From assembly GCA_965202845.1 (NCBI GenBank), contig OZ241856.1, positions 2,356,001 through 2,420,000 on the forward strand: a stretch of 64,000 nt of DNA, in the 5' to 3' direction. The stretch is from CBDATA01 sp965202845. GTDB lineage: Bacteria > Acidobacteriota > Vicinamibacteria > Marinacidobacterales > Marinacidobacteraceae. The notes beneath the pieces are model-generated. The model was not told the DNA's origin. It saw nothing but the letters and a program-made list of their open reading frames with translations, and did not search any database. Positions within the stretch are counted from its first letter, which is position 1. Each line of letters begins with the position of its first letter. A program made the translations under genes and the position numbers. Shown one piece after another: positions 33,335 to 41,587 of the stretch.

Positions 33335-34462
33335 ATGCGTTTCGGGGCGCCGCTGGTCCTGGCGCTCGCCGCCTGCGCGCCACCGCCGCCGCAGACCCCG
33401 GACCAGCTCGCCGACCGGTACGCGGAGCTCGCCCGGGCGCTCGGCGAACACGATCCGCTCCATCTGGATCATGTGTTCGCGGAAGAACCCGTCGCCGAAT
33501 CGCTCCCCCTCTCCGCCATCGCCCGGCGGGCGTCCCGCCTCCTCGAAACCCTGGAGGAGCGGGACGACCGCCGCTCCCGTCGCCTCGCCGACGGCGCCAG
33601 GGCGCTGCTCGCCCGGGCGGAGCGGCTCCTGGGAACGGGGCGCCCGGCGCAGGAGGAGCTCTGGCTGGTGTTCGGACTCCGGTTCCGCCCCCACCCGCGG
33701 GACCCGGCGACCCTCGAGCGGCTGCATGCCGAAGTGGATCGGAAACTCCCCGGGGTCGCCCCGCTGCCGGTGCGCATCCGGCGCCGGAATGAGCGGATCG
33801 CGCGCCATCCGCCGGAATCGCTGCTCCGGGAGGCGCTTGCTCTCTGCCGCCAGCGCGTCCCCGGCTTCGACGGGCCGCCCCTGCGGCTCCGCTGGAGCGA
33901 AGACGCCGTTCCCTTCTACCGCCACCGGGGAGGGGAGGGCATCCTCTCGCTGTCCCGGAGGCTGCCGCTCGGCATCCCCGAAGCCCGCCGCCTCGCCTGC
34001 CACGAGGGGGTTCCCGGACACCACTTCCAGGCGGAGCTCGCCGCCGCCGCCTTCCGGGAGACCGGCTTCCCCGAGCTGGGGATCGTTCCGCTCCACCATC
34101 CCCGCACCGCCGTCTTCGAAGGGCTTGCGGCGGCCGCCGAGCGGCTCGGCGCCGAACCGCCGCCGGAAGCGGTTCTGGAACCGGTCGCGCTGACCCTGCT
34201 GGCCGACTATCTGGATGGCCGGATGTCCCGGCTGGACGCGCTGCGGGCGTTCCAGTTCGAGGCGCTGGTTCCCGACCCCCACGCCGTCCTCGACCACGCC
34301 GACCGCTTCGGAAGCTATGCGCTGGTCCGACCGGCGGCCGATCCGGATTTCGCCGCCGCGGTCCAGGCGGTCTTCGCCGGGGACGTCGAACAGGGGCTGC
34401 GACGGGCGGTGCGGGAGGCGATGAGCCCCGCCGAGCTGACCGCGCTGTTCTCTCCCCGCTGA
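33335..34462 (+). CDS. DUF885-like metallopeptidase lipoprotein
   Basis: A 375-residue lipoprotein (APLVLALAACAPP). The key motif is ARRLACHEGVPGHHFQAEL near residue 225, matching the HExxxGHH zinc site of DUF885 proteins, which are carboxypeptidase-like. An upstream LSLSRRLPLGIPE and a downstream YLDGRMSRLDALRAFQ fit the helical family fold. It is shorter than typical DUF885 proteins (about 550-600 residues), mostly missing N-terminal sequence. It lies next to two M20-like lipoproteins and so extends a local set of exported peptidases. Confidence 0.7.
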   Translation: MRFGAPLVLALAACAPPPPQTPDQLADRYAELARALGEHDPLHLDHVFAEEPVAESLPLSAIARRASRLLETLEERDDRRSRRLADGARALLARAERLLGTGRPAQEELWLVFGLRFRPHPRDPATLERLHAEVDRKLPGVAPLPVRIRRRNERIARHPPESLLREALALCRQRVPGFDGPPLRLRWSEDAVPFYRHRGGEGILSLSRRLPLGIPEARRLACHEGVPGHHFQAELAAAAFRETGFPELGIVPLHHPRTAVFEGLAAAAERLGAEPPPEAVLEPVALTLLADYLDGRMSRLDALRAFQFEALVPDPHAVLDHADRFGSYALVRPAADPDFAAAVQAVFAGDVEQGLRRAVREAMSPAELTALFSPR

Positions 34463-34975
34463 ATGCTGCTAGCCTCTTCGCCCGCCGTGTTCGTCCGTCT
34501 TGCGCTGCTGTCGCTGCTCGCCGCCTGCGCCGCCCCCGAGGAAGAGCCGGAGGACATCGCCGTGGACCCGATGGGGATGATGGCGCACGGCGATCACGCG
34601 CCCCGGTACGGGGGGTACGTGTTCATGCACGGCGATCTCCACTTCGAGGTGGCGCTCGATTTCGGCGGGGAGCACCGCATCTATTTCTCGGACGCGATGC
34701 GCAGCGAGCTTCCGGCGGCGGTGGCGGAGGAGGTCCGGATCACGGTGCGGCGCCCCGGCGAGGATCCGGAGCCGCTCCGCCCGGAGATCGACGACTTCGG
34801 CGAAGCCTGGATCGCCGCCGGGCGTCCGGTCGAGGCCGAAGGCGCGGTCGCCGACGTCTACTTCCGCTTCGAGGGCGCTCCCTACGAGATCGAGGTGCCG
34901 TTCGTCATGGAGGAGCCGATGGTGGACCCCCACACCGGCATGGAGATGGCGCCGCCGCCGCGCGAGCCGTCCTGA
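34463..34975 (+). CDS. Hypothetical lipoprotein, Met/His-rich N-terminus
   Basis: A 170-residue putative lipoprotein (LALLSLLAACAAPEEEP). The start could be ATG 34463, one base after the upstream stop, or GTG 34487. The mature N-terminus has DPMGMMAHGDHAPRYGGYVFMHGDLHFE, a methionine and histidine pattern often seen in copper-binding periplasmic proteins. The rest is beta-rich with an acidic composition (PFVMEEPMVDPHTGMEM). No family is recognised. Metal binding is inference from composition. It is probably co-transcribed with the DUF885-like gene. Confidence 0.7.
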   Translation: MLLASSPAVFVRLALLSLLAACAAPEEEPEDIAVDPMGMMAHGDHAPRYGGYVFMHGDLHFEVALDFGGEHRIYFSDAMRSELPAAVAEEVRITVRRPGEDPEPLRPEIDDFGEAWIAAGRPVEAEGAVADVYFRFEGAPYEIEVPFVMEEPMVDPHTGMEMAPPPREPS

Positions 34976-34982
34976 CTTCCTT

Positions 34983-36329
34983 CTATTCGGTCCGGAGCGC
35001 CACGATCGGGTCCAGCCGCGACGCCCGGCGCGCCGGGAACCAGCCGAAGAAGACCCCGATGGCGGCGGCCAGCGCCGTCGCGCCCGCCGGGGCGATCCAG
35101 TGGATGAGGGTGCGCCAGCCGAGCATCCCCTCCACCGCCAGCGAGGCGAGGCCGCCCAACAGGACGCCCGCCAGCCCGCCGAGCGCGGCGAGCGCCACCG
35201 CCTCGGCGAGGAACTGCCAGAGCACGTCCCGGCGGCGTGCTCCCACCGCCAGCCGGAGGCCGATCTCGCGGGTCCTCTCGGTGACCGCGAGCAGCATCAC
35301 GTTCATGATGCCCACCCCGCCCACGATCAGCGAGACGGCGGCGAGCGCGCCCAGCAGCAGGGTCATCGTCGAGGTGGCCCGGTTGAGCGTCCCCACCATC
35401 TCCTCGGAGGTCACTTCGTCGAGCCGCGGCATCGAGGCCAGCACGAAAGCCGCCGCGGTGGTGTAGAGCCCCTGGGTCAGGGCCGAGGTCGCCTGGGTGC
35501 GCACCGTGAAGTCGTCGGGGAGACGGGCGCCGCGGCGGAACGAATGGGGGGCGTCCGATTCGGGGGGCGGGGCCGAGCGGGTCAGCTGGTGGCGCTCCCG
35601 CAGCAGCTCGGTCACCTGGCGCGCCACCGCCGAGGCGTCGCCGGCGCGATCGGTGGAGATCGCCACTGCGTTCAGGTAGTCGCGCCCGGCCAGCTCCTGC
35701 GCCAGCGGATACGGGATCAGCGCGGCCTCGGCGAGGCGCCGGTCGGCGGTCTGGTAGACGCCGCGCACCTCGAAGGCGCGGTTGCGGATGCGGACCGTTT
35801 CGCCCACCGGGGAGCGCCCCGGGAAGACGTCGGCGGCGAGCGGGCCGGAGAGCAGGATCGCCGGGACGCCGTCCTCCACGTCCCCGGCGGTGAAGGTTTC
35901 GCCGCCCAGGATGCGCAGCCGGTGGATGTCCGCCGCTTCCGCCGAGACGCCGTGGATCGGGCCGAAGCCGTCGCCGAAGTCGGATTCCACCGCCATCCGG
36001 GTCTCCACCACCGGAGTCGCCATCGCCACCCCGTCGATCCGGCGGATCGCTTCGGCGTCCCCGACCGTCAGGGTGTCGGCGCGCCCGAAGCCGGAGGGGA
36101 TGTTGATCGCGTCCCCGCCCCGGATGTAGTTCCCGGCGCGCACCACCACGATGTTGGTCCCCGCCGACCGAACGTCGCGGGCCACTTCGGCGCGGGCGCC
36201 CGAACCCAGGGCGGCCATGGTGAGGACCGAGGCCACGCCGATGGTCAGCCCGGTGAGCGCCAGAATCGTGCGCAGCGGGTTGGCGGCGAGCGCCGAACCG
36301 GCGGTGCGAAGCGGCAGGGGAGCTTCCAT
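34983..36329 (-). CDS. MacB-like ABC transporter permease (second)
   Basis: A 448-residue permease with the same plan as the permease at 25885-27411: an N-terminal helix (RTILALTGLTIGVASVLTMAAL), a MacB_PCD periplasmic domain, three C-terminal helices (LLLGALAAVSLIVGGVGIMNVML and following), TERTREIGLRLAVGARRRDV and the ending RRASRLDPIVALRTE. No ATP-binding gene is adjacent, so it must use an ATPase encoded elsewhere, possibly the one at 27380-28090. The substrate is unknown. It converges on the Met/His-rich lipoprotein gene. Confidence 0.9.
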   Translation of the reverse strand: MEAPLPLRTAGSALAANPLRTILALTGLTIGVASVLTMAALGSGARAEVARDVRSAGTNIVVVRAGNYIRGGDAINIPSGFGRADTLTVGDAEAIRRIDGVAMATPVVETRMAVESDFGDGFGPIHGVSAEAADIHRLRILGGETFTAGDVEDGVPAILLSGPLAADVFPGRSPVGETVRIRNRAFEVRGVYQTADRRLAEAALIPYPLAQELAGRDYLNAVAISTDRAGDASAVARQVTELLRERHQLTRSAPPPESDAPHSFRRGARLPDDFTVRTQATSALTQGLYTTAAAFVLASMPRLDEVTSEEMVGTLNRATSTMTLLLGALAAVSLIVGGVGIMNVMLLAVTERTREIGLRLAVGARRRDVLWQFLAEAVALAALGGLAGVLLGGLASLAVEGMLGWRTLIHWIAPAGATALAAAIGVFFGWFPARRASRLDPIVALRTE

Positions 36330-36346
36330 GCGGGGAACGGGAGAGT

Positions 36347-37657
36347 CTATGCGTCGGCGTCCAGTTCGCTGGGTCCGGGGGCGATTTCGACCGGCCTTCC
36401 GAGCCGTTCGCGGATCCCCGGAGCGGGGGAGCGCATCCGGATCGTCGCGTCCGCGAGCCGGCCGCCGAGCGAGGCCAGCAAACCCTCCAGGCGGTCCAGC
36501 AGGAAGCAGGCTTCGGCGAGCGGGTCGCCGCCGCCGACCGGACGCCCCCGGTGGACCGGGACGACGCCGCGGATGCGGATACGGTCGCCGAGCCGGGCCG
36601 CCTCCCGGACGCCCTCGGCTTCGACGCGGCCCTCCACCGGCGTGAACGGCGGGGGGATGCGCTCCAGATGGTGGCTCAGGTCGCCGGAGGCGGTCAGAAA
36701 CGGCGGGCGCCGGTATTCGTCGCCGCAGTCGCCGGGGATCGGGTCCAGCGCCGCCGCGTCCAGCTCGGCAAGCGCCCGCGGATCGAGATCCCCTCCTTCC
36801 AGCAGGTTCCGGTTGTCGGCGAGGTGGCCGGGAGCGCCGGGGCGGGCGCCGACGATCGCCGCGCCGACGAACGGCTGGGAGAGCACGAACCGGCCGGCGA
36901 CGTTGGCGACCGACAAGCCCATCCGGTCGGCGATCCGGCGGGCGGCGCCGAGCAGCCCCTGGAAGCGCTCCCAGCCGCCCGCCTCCCGGATGAAGCGGAG
37001 GTACTTCATCTGGGACCAGGTGCGGGGCTCGGCGGGTTCTGGTTCCCCGAGCCAGCGGTCGCTCAGCAGGCCGCCGGCGAGCGCGCCGTAGGCGAGCAAC
37101 CGCACGCCGTGGGTGCGGCAGACGACGCGCATCGGGCCGAAGGAGCGGCGGTCCAGCAGCGAACAGCAGACCTGGTTGGAGACGAGGGGGATGCCGCTCC
37201 GGATCGCCAGATCGAGATGCCGGGCGTCAAAGTTGGTCACGCCGAGGTGGAGGATTCGCCCTTCGGCGCGGAGGTCCGCCAGGTGGTGGAGGCAGTCCAG
37301 CCACGAGGGGTCCGCGTAGCTCCAGGCGTGGAACTGGAGCAGGTCGAGCCGCTCCACCCCGATGCGGCCCAGCGCCCGCTCCACCGCCTGCTTGACTTCG
37401 CGGCGGGAGGAGACGCCCGGCGGCGGCACCCACTTGGTCAGGATGCGGATGTCCTTCCGGCGCCGCTTGAGCGCTCCGGCGATGACTTCCGCCGACCCGT
37501 AGTGATCCGCCACGTCGAAGGTCGTGCATCCGGCGTCCACCAGCTCCTCGAGGGCGCGGGCGGCCCGTTCCGGGTCCAGCGTCGTCCCGTCCCGTTCCTG
37601 GTCCGCCACCTGCCAGAGGCCGGTCACCACCCGGGAGAGGGGGAGGCCGGGGATCAT
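36347..37657 (-). CDS. Aldo/keto reductase fused to a RidA-like domain
   Basis: A 436-residue protein. Residues about 1-305 are an aldo/keto reductase: FDVADHYGSAEVI (catalytic Asp and Tyr), ILTKWVPPP (Lys), LDLLQFHAWSY (His), and the NADP-site region AAIVGARPGAPGHLADN. Residues about 315-430 resemble the RidA/YjgF fold (GDRIRIRGVVPV, GGGDPLAEACFLLDRLEGLLASLGGRLADATIRMR), although the RidA active-site Arg near the C-terminus is not clearly placed. A single chain would pair carbonyl reduction with imine or enamine chemistry. It overlaps the APC permease stop by 4 bases (ATGA). Confidence 0.82.
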   Translation of the reverse strand: MIPGLPLSRVVTGLWQVADQERDGTTLDPERAARALEELVDAGCTTFDVADHYGSAEVIAGALKRRRKDIRILTKWVPPPGVSSRREVKQAVERALGRIGVERLDLLQFHAWSYADPSWLDCLHHLADLRAEGRILHLGVTNFDARHLDLAIRSGIPLVSNQVCCSLLDRRSFGPMRVVCRTHGVRLLAYGALAGGLLSDRWLGEPEPAEPRTWSQMKYLRFIREAGGWERFQGLLGAARRIADRMGLSVANVAGRFVLSQPFVGAAIVGARPGAPGHLADNRNLLEGGDLDPRALAELDAAALDPIPGDCGDEYRRPPFLTASGDLSHHLERIPPPFTPVEGRVEAEGVREAARLGDRIRIRGVVPVHRGRPVGGGDPLAEACFLLDRLEGLLASLGGRLADATIRMRSPAPGIRERLGRPVEIAPGPSELDADA

Positions 37658-39144
37658 TCGTCGGGGAGCGCCGCGAAGACCCGCCGGGTGTCCACCCCGC
37701 GCCGTCGGAGCGCCGCCATCTCGCGGAAAAAGAGGAGGGCGGCGATCCCCATGACCAGCAGCCACATCGGGGTCGAGCGGAAGTACCAGGCGCTCGCCGG
37801 GGCGGTCAGGTCGCGGAGCACGTGGAGGGCGAGGAAGAGGGTGAGCAGGGCGGCGCCGGCCCAGCCCACCAGCCGCCGGCTGGCCGGACCGAGGATGGTG
37901 ATGCCGGCGGCCAGCGCCGGGTTCCGGGCGGGGAGCGCCGCCAGCGAGAGGCAAATCAGCGCGAAGTTGACCAGCATCGAGGTGACCAGGATGTCGATGC
38001 CCAGGAAGAAGTCGCTGGCGAAGTAGCTCCCCAGGATGCCGACGGTGGCCATCAGGCCGCTCAGCAGGACGGCGACCCAGGGGGTGTGGAAGCGCGGGTG
38101 GACGGTCGCCACCGCCTTCGGGAAGATGCCGTCGCCGGCCCAGGCGAACATCATCCGGGAGACCGCGAGCAGCATCGCCGGCAGGTCGTTGATGAGCGCG
38201 ACCGCCGCTCCCATGAGGATCGCCGCGGTCCCCGCCGCCGGGAGCAGCAGGCCGAGGAGGCCGGGGGCGGTCAGATCGCGCGTCGCCGACTCGGCGGCGA
38301 CGTAGGACCACGGAACCGCGTGGTACATCGCGGTGGTGAAGAGGAAGTAGAAACCGCCGACGCTCGCCATCGTGAGCCCCACCGCGAGCGGCAGATTCCG
38401 CCGGGGGCGGCGCGCCTCGCCGCCGGCCTGGGCGATCGAGTCGAAGCCGATGAAGGTGGCGAACAGGATCGTCGAGGCGGTCAGGAAGGGGACGAGCCGG
38501 AGCGGCGGCGGTTCGGCGGCGGCTCCCGAGATGGTTCGCCCCTCGGCGGCGAGCAGGGCGGCGGCGAAGTCGGCGTGGTCGAAGGAGAAGCCGGCGATGA
38601 TGACCACCGCGCCCAGACCGAACATCAGGAACATCATCGGGTTGAGCGTGCGTTCGTAGAGCTTCAGCCCGCGGATGTTCACCAGCACGAACGTCCAGAG
38701 GAACAGGATCGCCAGCGCGAGCCGGACCGCCGGCTGGTCGAGGGCGGCGCCGATTCCGTCCCAGCCGAGGGTGTAGGCGGCGTCGCGCACGAAGGGGATC
38801 AGCAGCCAGGACACCACCCCGATCGCGATCGAAAGCCCGAACCACTGGGAGAAACTGGCGACGAATCCCCAGAAGGGGCCCAGGGAGCGGCTCGCGTAGA
38901 CGTAGCTGCCCCCGGCGCGCGGCATCGCGGTCCCCAGGCTCGCGTAGGCGAGCGCGGCGAAGACCGCCGGGAGCGCCGCGAAGGCGTAGGCCGGAAGCAC
39001 GTGCGGCCCGATGTCGGGGACGCTCCGGTGGATGGCGAACGGGATCACGTAGATCGCCGCCCCCAGCATCGAGCAGACCCCGGTGGCGACCAGGCCGACG
39101 AGGCCGAGATTCCGGGAGAGGCCGGGGCCGCCTTCGAGCCGCAT
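37654..39144 (-). CDS. APC-superfamily amino acid permease
   Basis: A 496-residue permease with about twelve membrane segments. The first helix has GLVATGVCSMLGAAIYVIP, resembling the GxG substrate-binding signature of APC transporters. ASTILFATFIGFDSIAQAGGEARRP matches the conserved helix 6 and loop of the family. Substrates are usually amino acids or polyamines. Translation is coupled to the aldo/keto reductase-RidA fusion gene, suggesting import followed by metabolism of an amine or keto compound. That pairing is inference from the overlap. Confidence 0.88.
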   Translation of the reverse strand: MRLEGGPGLSRNLGLVGLVATGVCSMLGAAIYVIPFAIHRSVPDIGPHVLPAYAFAALPAVFAALAYASLGTAMPRAGGSYVYASRSLGPFWGFVASFSQWFGLSIAIGVVSWLLIPFVRDAAYTLGWDGIGAALDQPAVRLALAILFLWTFVLVNIRGLKLYERTLNPMMFLMFGLGAVVIIAGFSFDHADFAAALLAAEGRTISGAAAEPPPLRLVPFLTASTILFATFIGFDSIAQAGGEARRPRRNLPLAVGLTMASVGGFYFLFTTAMYHAVPWSYVAAESATRDLTAPGLLGLLLPAAGTAAILMGAAVALINDLPAMLLAVSRMMFAWAGDGIFPKAVATVHPRFHTPWVAVLLSGLMATVGILGSYFASDFFLGIDILVTSMLVNFALICLSLAALPARNPALAAGITILGPASRRLVGWAGAALLTLFLALHVLRDLTAPASAWYFRSTPMWLLVMGIAALLFFREMAALRRRGVDTRRVFAALPDE

Positions 39145-39195
39145 GGGGAGCTTGCGCGGGGGATGCTATGCGTTCCGGCGGATACACTGGCCCGC

Positions 39196-40305
39196 ATGCG
39201 CATTTCCGGAACCCTTCTCGTCTTGGCCGCTCTCGCCTGCGGCGCTCCGCCCCCGCCGATGGAGGAAGCCCCGTCGGCGGGAAGCGCCGACCTGGTGCAG
39301 CGGACGCTGCCGAACCCGAACCCGGTGGTCATCACCCAGTGGGCCGACCTGCCGGACGGCCGGACCTGGGGGTCCACCGCCGGGGTGGACATCGGCCCCG
39401 ACGGCCACGTCTGGGCGTATGACCGCTGCGGCGCGAACGCGCTCGCCGGGGGATGCGAGGAGAACCCGGACGTGCATCCGGTGCTGAAGTTCGACCGCCA
39501 TACCGGGGAGGTGCTCGCCCAGTTCGGCGCCGGGCTCTTCGTGCTGCCCCACGGCCTCCATGTGGACGGCGACGGGAACGTCTGGGTGACCGATTCGCAG
39601 GGGAACGAGGCCGGAACCAAGGGGCATCAGGTCATCAAGTTCAGCCCCGAAGGCGAGGAACTGATGCGCTTGGGGATCGCCGGCCAGCCGGGAACCGGCC
39701 CCGGGCAGCTTCACGAGCCGTGCGACGTGATCACCGCGCCGAACGGGGACATCTTCGTCTCCGATGGCCACAGCGGGCAGAACCCGGATCCGCCCGAAGG
39801 GCGCACCGGGCGCATCCTGAAGTACGACGCGGAGGGGAATTTCATCAAGGAGTGGGGCGTCATCGGCTTCCGGCCCGGCGAATTCCGCACCCCGCACGCG
39901 CTGGAGATGGATTCCCGGGGGCGCCTCTTCGTCGCCGACCGCGGCAACCACCGCATCCAGATCTTCGACCAGGACGGGAACCTGCTGGACATCCACCACC
40001 AGATGGGGCGGATCAGCGGGCTCTTCATCACCGACGACGACACGCTCTACGCGATCGATTCGGAGTCCACCGAGACCAACCACTACGGCTGGATGAACGG
40101 AGTCCGGATCGGCCCGGCGAGCGAGGATCGGGTGACCGCGTTCATCCCGCCGCACATGCCGAACGAGGGCAACCGGATGCTCCAGGGGGTGGCCGGCGAG
40201 GGGGTCGCGGTGGACGCCGACGGAAACGTCTTCGTGGCGGAGGGGCCGGCGTCGCGCCCGTTCGCGGGGGGCGGCCTCACCAAGTACGAACGCGCCCGGG
40301 AGTGA
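39196..40305 (+). CDS. NHL-repeat beta-propeller lipoprotein
   Basis: A 369-residue lipoprotein (LLVLAALACGAPP) with about six propeller blades. Repeats include FVLPHGLHVDGDGNVWVTDS, LHEPCDVITAPNGDIFVSDG, FRTPHALEMDSRGRLFVADR and GNHRIQIFDQDGNLLD. The pattern resembles the peptidyl-alpha-hydroxyglycine alpha-amidating lyase-like NHL group. Members bind or cleave small molecules; no activity can be assigned. It is divergent from the APC permease gene, 51 bp away. Confidence 0.82.
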   Translation: MRISGTLLVLAALACGAPPPPMEEAPSAGSADLVQRTLPNPNPVVITQWADLPDGRTWGSTAGVDIGPDGHVWAYDRCGANALAGGCEENPDVHPVLKFDRHTGEVLAQFGAGLFVLPHGLHVDGDGNVWVTDSQGNEAGTKGHQVIKFSPEGEELMRLGIAGQPGTGPGQLHEPCDVITAPNGDIFVSDGHSGQNPDPPEGRTGRILKYDAEGNFIKEWGVIGFRPGEFRTPHALEMDSRGRLFVADRGNHRIQIFDQDGNLLDIHHQMGRISGLFITDDDTLYAIDSESTETNHYGWMNGVRIGPASEDRVTAFIPPHMPNEGNRMLQGVAGEGVAVDADGNVFVAEGPASRPFAGGGLTKYERARE

Positions 40306-40384
40306 ACGCAGGCGCCGGCATGGCGGGGGCGCCCAATTTCTGCTTGGCGATCCCAACTTGCTACGTTGTGCTACAGTGCACCCC

Positions 40385-40633
40385 ATGAAGACCACCATTA
40401 CGCAGCGTCAGCTTCGCAACGACTCCGCCGCGATTTTGCGGCGGGCCGAGGCCGGCGAACGTTTGACCATCACCCGGAACGGGACGCCGGTTGCGGAGCT
40501 GGGACCGGTCCCGGCGCGACGCTTCGTGTCCCGCGCCGTGCTCGTCGCGGACGCGGCGACGGCGCCGCGCATCAACGCGCAACGGTTCCGCGCCGACTTG
40601 GACGCGGTCGTTGACCCGGACGTCACCGTCTGA
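40385..40633 (+). CDS. Phd/YefM-family antitoxin
   Basis: An 82-residue antitoxin starting at ATG 40385 (MKTTITQRQLRNDSAAILRR), the DNA-binding N-terminus of the Phd/YefM fold, followed by GERLTITRNGTPVAELGPV. The C-terminus is the part expected to wrap the toxin. Two bases separate its stop from the toxin start. The complex probably represses its own promoter. Confidence 0.88.
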   Translation: MKTTITQRQLRNDSAAILRRAEAGERLTITRNGTPVAELGPVPARRFVSRAVLVADAATAPRINAQRFRADLDAVVDPDVTV

Positions 40634-40635
40634 AC

Positions 40636-41064
40636 GTGTCCAGCCGCTCCAATGGACATTCGTGGAGGCCCGACGTTCGGGGGTTGCTGGACACTTCCGT
40701 GGTCATTGACTTGGAACGGATCGATCCTGATATCCTTCCCGAGGACACCGCGATTTCGGCTATCACTCTCGCCGAGATTACGGCCGGTCCGCACGCTGTA
40801 GTCGACAGAGAGGAACGAGCCCGGCGGCAGGATCGCGTACTGTGGGCCGCCTCGCGCTGGGACCCGCTGCCGTTCGACGTCGCTTCGGCTCGGGCGTATG
40901 GCCGAATCTTCATGGTGTTGCGCAAACGCGGCCGCCATTCACGGCGGCGTTTTGCCGACCTCCTCATCGCCGCAACCGCGCTGGCTCACGACCTGCCGCT
41001 GTTTACCCGGGACCCGTCGGACTTTGACGGCTTGGAGACCCTGATCGACATCCACCCTGTTTGA
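40636..41064 (+). CDS. vapC: VapC-type PIN-domain toxin
   Basis: A 142-residue PIN ribonuclease from GTG 40636. The acidic residues of the active site are visible in GLLDTSVVIDLE, ITLAEITAG, RRFADLLIAATA and LFTRDPSDFDG. It would cleave RNA, typically tRNA or rRNA, when released by the upstream Phd-like antitoxin. The first fifteen residues (SSRSNGHSWRPDVRG) precede the usual VapC start, so translation may begin later in practice. Confidence 0.9.
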   Translation: MSSRSNGHSWRPDVRGLLDTSVVIDLERIDPDILPEDTAISAITLAEITAGPHAVVDREERARRQDRVLWAASRWDPLPFDVASARAYGRIFMVLRKRGRHSRRRFADLLIAATALAHDLPLFTRDPSDFDGLETLIDIHPV

Positions 41065-41068
41065 GCGT

Positions 41069-41108
41069 GGGGGGGGGTCGCAAACGCCAAAGTCCGCAGC
41101 CCCCCCCC
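41069..41108. repeat. G9/C9 inverted repeat just after vapC
   Basis: Nine G (41069-41077) and nine C (41100-41108) can pair around a 22-base loop. The C run directly precedes the truncated antitoxin copy and may mark the recombination junction. Confidence 0.75.
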
Positions 41109-41124
41109 GGCTCCGGGGAGTGGC

Positions 41125-41324
41125 GGGTCGCGGCCGGCGAGCGCCTGACCATCACCCGGTACGGGACGCCGGTGGCGGAGCTGGGACCGGTCCCGGGGTG
41201 GCGGCGGCGGTTCGTGTCCCGCGCCGCGCTCGCCGCGGACGCGGCGAAGGCGCCGCGCATCGACGCGCAACGGTTCCGCGACGATCTGGATGCGGTCGTC
41301 GACCCGGACATCACCGTCAGCTGA
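41125..41324 (+). pseudogene. Truncated second antitoxin copy
   Basis: Translation in this frame repeats residues about 23-82 of the antitoxin at 40385-40633 (AAGERLTITRYGTPVAELGPV, then RRFVSRAALAADAAKAPRIDAQRF). The N-terminal DNA-binding part is missing. A frame from GTG 41061 is open but begins with unrelated sequence. It could still bind the toxin if expressed, but it looks like a leftover of a duplicated toxin-antitoxin locus. Confidence 0.75.
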
Positions 41325-41325
41325 A

Positions 41326-41371
41326 AACAAAAAGCCCGCCGCTCCCCCGGGAGGGAGCGGCGGGCCGAGTG
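41326..41371 (-). terminator. Intrinsic terminator, relic copy
   Basis: On the minus strand CGGCCCGCCGCTCCC pairs with GGGAGCGGCGGGC and is followed by TTTTTG. The gene it served is now only a fragment. Confidence 0.7.
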
Positions 41372-41436
41372 CTTTCGGGCCCGGAGAGCCTGGAAGCTCA
41401 GACGGGCGCTGATGCCGATGGCGCGCCCCTGAATCC
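41328..41436. repeat. Duplicate of a receptor 3' end plus terminator, copy 1
   Basis: About 109 bp matching 41481-41587. It holds a terminator hairpin followed, in antisense, by the last codons of an Oar-like receptor (GRAIGISARLSF), in which the stop codon is changed from TAG to CAG. It is a relic of an earlier receptor gene or duplication. Confidence 0.85.
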
Positions 41437-41480
41437 GCTCCTCTGCGCGGTGAGGGAGTGCGCGGCGGATCTCGCAAATA

Positions 41481-41519
41481 CAAAAAGCCCGCCGCTCCCC
41501 GGAGGGAGCGGCGGGCCGA
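41481..41519 (-). terminator. Intrinsic terminator of the Oar-like receptor gene
   Basis: A GC stem (GCCCGCCGCTCCC against GGGAGCGGCGGGC) followed on the minus strand by TTTTTG, about 20 bases after the receptor stop at 41541. Confidence 0.85.
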
Positions 41520-41587
41520 GGCTTTCGGGCCCGGAGAGTCCTAGAAGCTCAGACGGGCGCTGATGCCGATGGTGCGCCCCTGGATCC
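41481..41587. repeat. Duplicate of a receptor 3' end plus terminator, copy 2
   Basis: The functional copy, containing the real terminator and the last codons of the receptor gene at 41541-44453. It matches 41328-41436. Confidence 0.85.
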
